The notes under the pieces are model-generated. The model was not told the DNA's origin, ran no database searches, and worked only from the letters and a program-made list of their open reading frames with translations. From Verrucomicrobiales bacterium (GTDB taxonomy: Bacteria > Verrucomicrobiota > Verrucomicrobiia > Limisphaerales > UBA1100): DNA of 5,955 nt. Of the stretch, positions 4,959 through 5,955 are shown piece by piece. Position 1 is the stretch's first letter. Each line of letters starts with the position of its first letter. The DNA is taken from the NCBI GenBank assembly GCA_011523245.1, contig WTHG01000343.1, forward strand, positions 1 to 5,955, given 5' to 3'. A program made the translations under genes and the position numbers.

Positions 4959-5807
4959 GTGCCGGAACTGCCTGAAGTCGAAATTCTTGTGCGTCATCTG
5001 AACCCCGTCCTGCGAGGCCGCACTATTCGAGAAGCCGTTGTGCACCGGGCCAAAAGTGTCCGGCCCGATACGGCGGAACGATTTGTCGCCGGGATGGTAA
5101 GAGCTAAAATCCTGCAGGTGCGGCGCCGGGCGAAATATTTACTCTTCGATCTGGAGACGCGTTCCAAAACTCCAACGCTCTTGTTGGGGCACCTGGGTAT
5201 GACCGGCCGGATGTATGTCCAGCCGGCCCGAGCGTCACTGCCAAAGCATGCGGCAGTGAGTCTGAGGTTGAATCGGGGCGTGTTTGTCTTTGAAGACACG
5301 CGATATTTTGGCCGGATGACCTTGGATGCCTCGTCTCTGGAAAAACTGGGGCCGGAACCGTTGTGCGATCAATTCAATGGCCACGTGTTACATAAAGGGC
5401 TGCGCAAGTGTTCCCAGCCCATTAAAACCAAGCTGCTGGATCAGGGGCTATTGGCCGGGGTGGGGAATATCTACGCCAGTGAAGCCCTGTGGCATGCTAG
5501 GATCTCGCCCCGCAAACTCTCTCGCCGCCTCTCCAGCACACAGTGCGACCGGTTAGCCGAATGCATTCGGGCAGTCTTAAGGAAGGCAATTGAAGCCGGT
5601 AGCACCATGCCGTTGGATTTTTCCGGCGGCGGGACAGGCGATGGCCTGTTTTACTACGGCAGCACCTCGGAAACGGTGGGACATGAGGAAAATCTCAATG
5701 TTTACGACCGCGAAGGGGAACCCTGCTCACGTTGCAAAGGAATGATTCGCCGGATTGTACAGGCCAACCGAAGCACATTTTATTGTCCGCAATGTCAACG
5801 GGGCTGA
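4959..5807 (+). CDS. mutM: Formamidopyrimidine-DNA glycosylase (Fpg/MutM)
   Basis: The 282-residue product is the bifunctional glycosylase/AP lyase that removes 8-oxoguanine and formamidopyrimidines from DNA. It begins MPELPEVE, exposing the catalytic Pro (P2) with E3 after Met removal, which fixes the GTG start at 4959. RRRAKYLLF supplies the conserved Lys (K59), and HLGMTGRM (78-85) together with DTRYFGR gives the Met81/Arg115/Phe117 void-filling triad. LDQGLLAGVGNIYASEAL (160-177) carries Asn170. The C-terminal zinc finger is C256-x2-C259-x16-C276-x2-C279 with Arg271 in its hairpin. Between AGST (213) and GEPC (256) the sequence is about 12 residues longer than in E. coli Fpg and Gly/Tyr-rich; this is the loop that caps the damaged base. 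All catalytic residues are present, so an active enzyme is expected. Confidence 0.96.
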   Translation: MPELPEVEILVRHLNPVLRGRTIREAVVHRAKSVRPDTAERFVAGMVRAKILQVRRRAKYLLFDLETRSKTPTLLLGHLGMTGRMYVQPARASLPKHAAVSLRLNRGVFVFEDTRYFGRMTLDASSLEKLGPEPLCDQFNGHVLHKGLRKCSQPIKTKLLDQGLLAGVGNIYASEALWHARISPRKLSRRLSSTQCDRLAECIRAVLRKAIEAGSTMPLDFSGGGTGDGLFYYGSTSETVGHEENLNVYDREGEPCSRCKGMIRRIVQANRSTFYCPQCQRG

Positions 5808-5832
5808 GACAGATTGCGCCCTTCAAAACGGT

Positions 5833-5861
5833 TTGACGTAGCCCCGACTCTCCGGTAGTTT
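5833..5861 (+). promoter_or_regulatory. Candidate promoter of the tRNA-Asn gene
   Basis: TTGACG (5833-5838; 5 of 6 matches to the -35 consensus) is followed after 17 bases by TAGTTT (5856-5861; a poor -10, 3 of 6). Transcription would start near 5868, about 10 bases before the mature tRNA. The good -35 and correct spacing support it; the -10 does not. Confidence 0.35.
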
Positions 5862-5877
5862 CCCGCTCTCTCTGAGT

Positions 5878-5952
5878 TCCAGAGTAGCTCAATGGTAGAG
5901 CATGCGGCTGTTAACCGCAGGGTTGTAGGTTCGAGTCCTACCTCTGGAGCCA
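5878..5952 (+). tRNA. tRNA-Asn (anticodon GTT)
   Basis: A complete 75-base cloverleaf with encoded CCA. The acceptor stem TCCAGAG (5878-5884) pairs fully with CTCTGGA (5942-5948). The D arm is GCTC/GAGC around AATGGTA (5887-5901), the anticodon stem TGCGG/CCGCA (5903-5907, 5915-5919) encloses CTGTTAA with anticodon GTT at 5910-5912, and the T arm is GTAGG-TTCGAGT-CCTAC (5925-5941). G73 (5949) is the expected discriminator base for Asn, followed by CCA (5950-5952). It reads AAC and AAU codons. The window ends three bases later, so any terminator or following tRNA is not visible. Confidence 0.97.
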
Positions 5953-5955
5953 TTT

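Noticed and set aside
4994..5299. 101-codon - strand open frame opposite mutM
   Set aside because: It is the antisense of a confidently identified gene and has no domain signature.
5870..5884. CTCTG/CAGAG hairpin at the 5' edge of the tRNA gene
   Set aside because: It uses part of the acceptor stem, is only 5 bp, and is better explained by the tRNA cloverleaf itself.
5878..5955. tRNA-Asn as an attachment site for an integrated element
   Set aside because: tRNA genes are common integration targets, but no integrase, direct repeat or composition shift is visible and the window ends three bases after the tRNA.
1..5955. CRISPR array, insertion sequence, prophage or defence system
   Set aside because: I see no regularly spaced repeats, transposase or phage motifs, or long terminal inverted repeats; all + strand genes belong to known housekeeping or common accessory families.

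Overview
The window is a stretch of compact, moderately GC-rich bacterial chromosome. Every convincing gene reads on the + strand. I infer a Gram-negative-like environmental bacterium, possibly of the Planctomycetota/Verrucomicrobiota/Chlamydiota group. The reasons are the near absence of Shine-Dalgarno sequences, the frequent GTG starts (4 of 8 genes whose start is visible), and the wording of TrmD (TNGALP loop) and of the rhodanese (CHCVSGGR). This placement is an impression from memory, not a computed one.

Layout. 1-165 is the 3' end of a rhodanese-domain gene. It is followed by two hairpins, the second being a T-tailed terminator ending near 256. 303-2014 holds a ThiD-type hydroxymethylpyrimidine(-phosphate) kinase and then a YegS/diacylglycerol-kinase-type lipid kinase, 32 bases apart. 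A putative promoter at about 2039-2066 and a 56-base leader introduce the classic translation and RNA-modification operon rpsP - khpA - trmD - rplS (2123-3756). It is closed by a textbook 10-bp hairpin plus T8 terminator (3781-3811). rnhB (RNase HII) starts 23 bases after this terminator. yraN (UPF0102) and mutM/fpg (8-oxoguanine glycosylase) follow in close order. The window ends with a complete tRNA-Asn(GTT) with encoded CCA. No gene-free stretch exceeds 300 bases; the longest gaps are 166-302 and 2015-2122.

How the genes work together. rpsP and rplS encode ribosomal proteins S16 and L19, TrmD makes m1G37 in tRNA, and KhpA is a small KH RNA-binding protein. rimM, which usually sits between khpA and trmD, is missing here. 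rnhB and mutM are genome-maintenance genes, and yraN encodes a nuclease-fold protein commonly found beside rnhB.

This is mainly an ordinary housekeeping region, and I see no novel defence, mobile or CRISPR system. The points worth a second look are substitutions at expected catalytic positions in TrmD (Glu for Asp169) and in the ThiD-like kinase (Thr for the Lys of KGGH), an enlarged lesion-capping loop in MutM, the missing rimM, and the unusual non-Shine-Dalgarno initiation regions.
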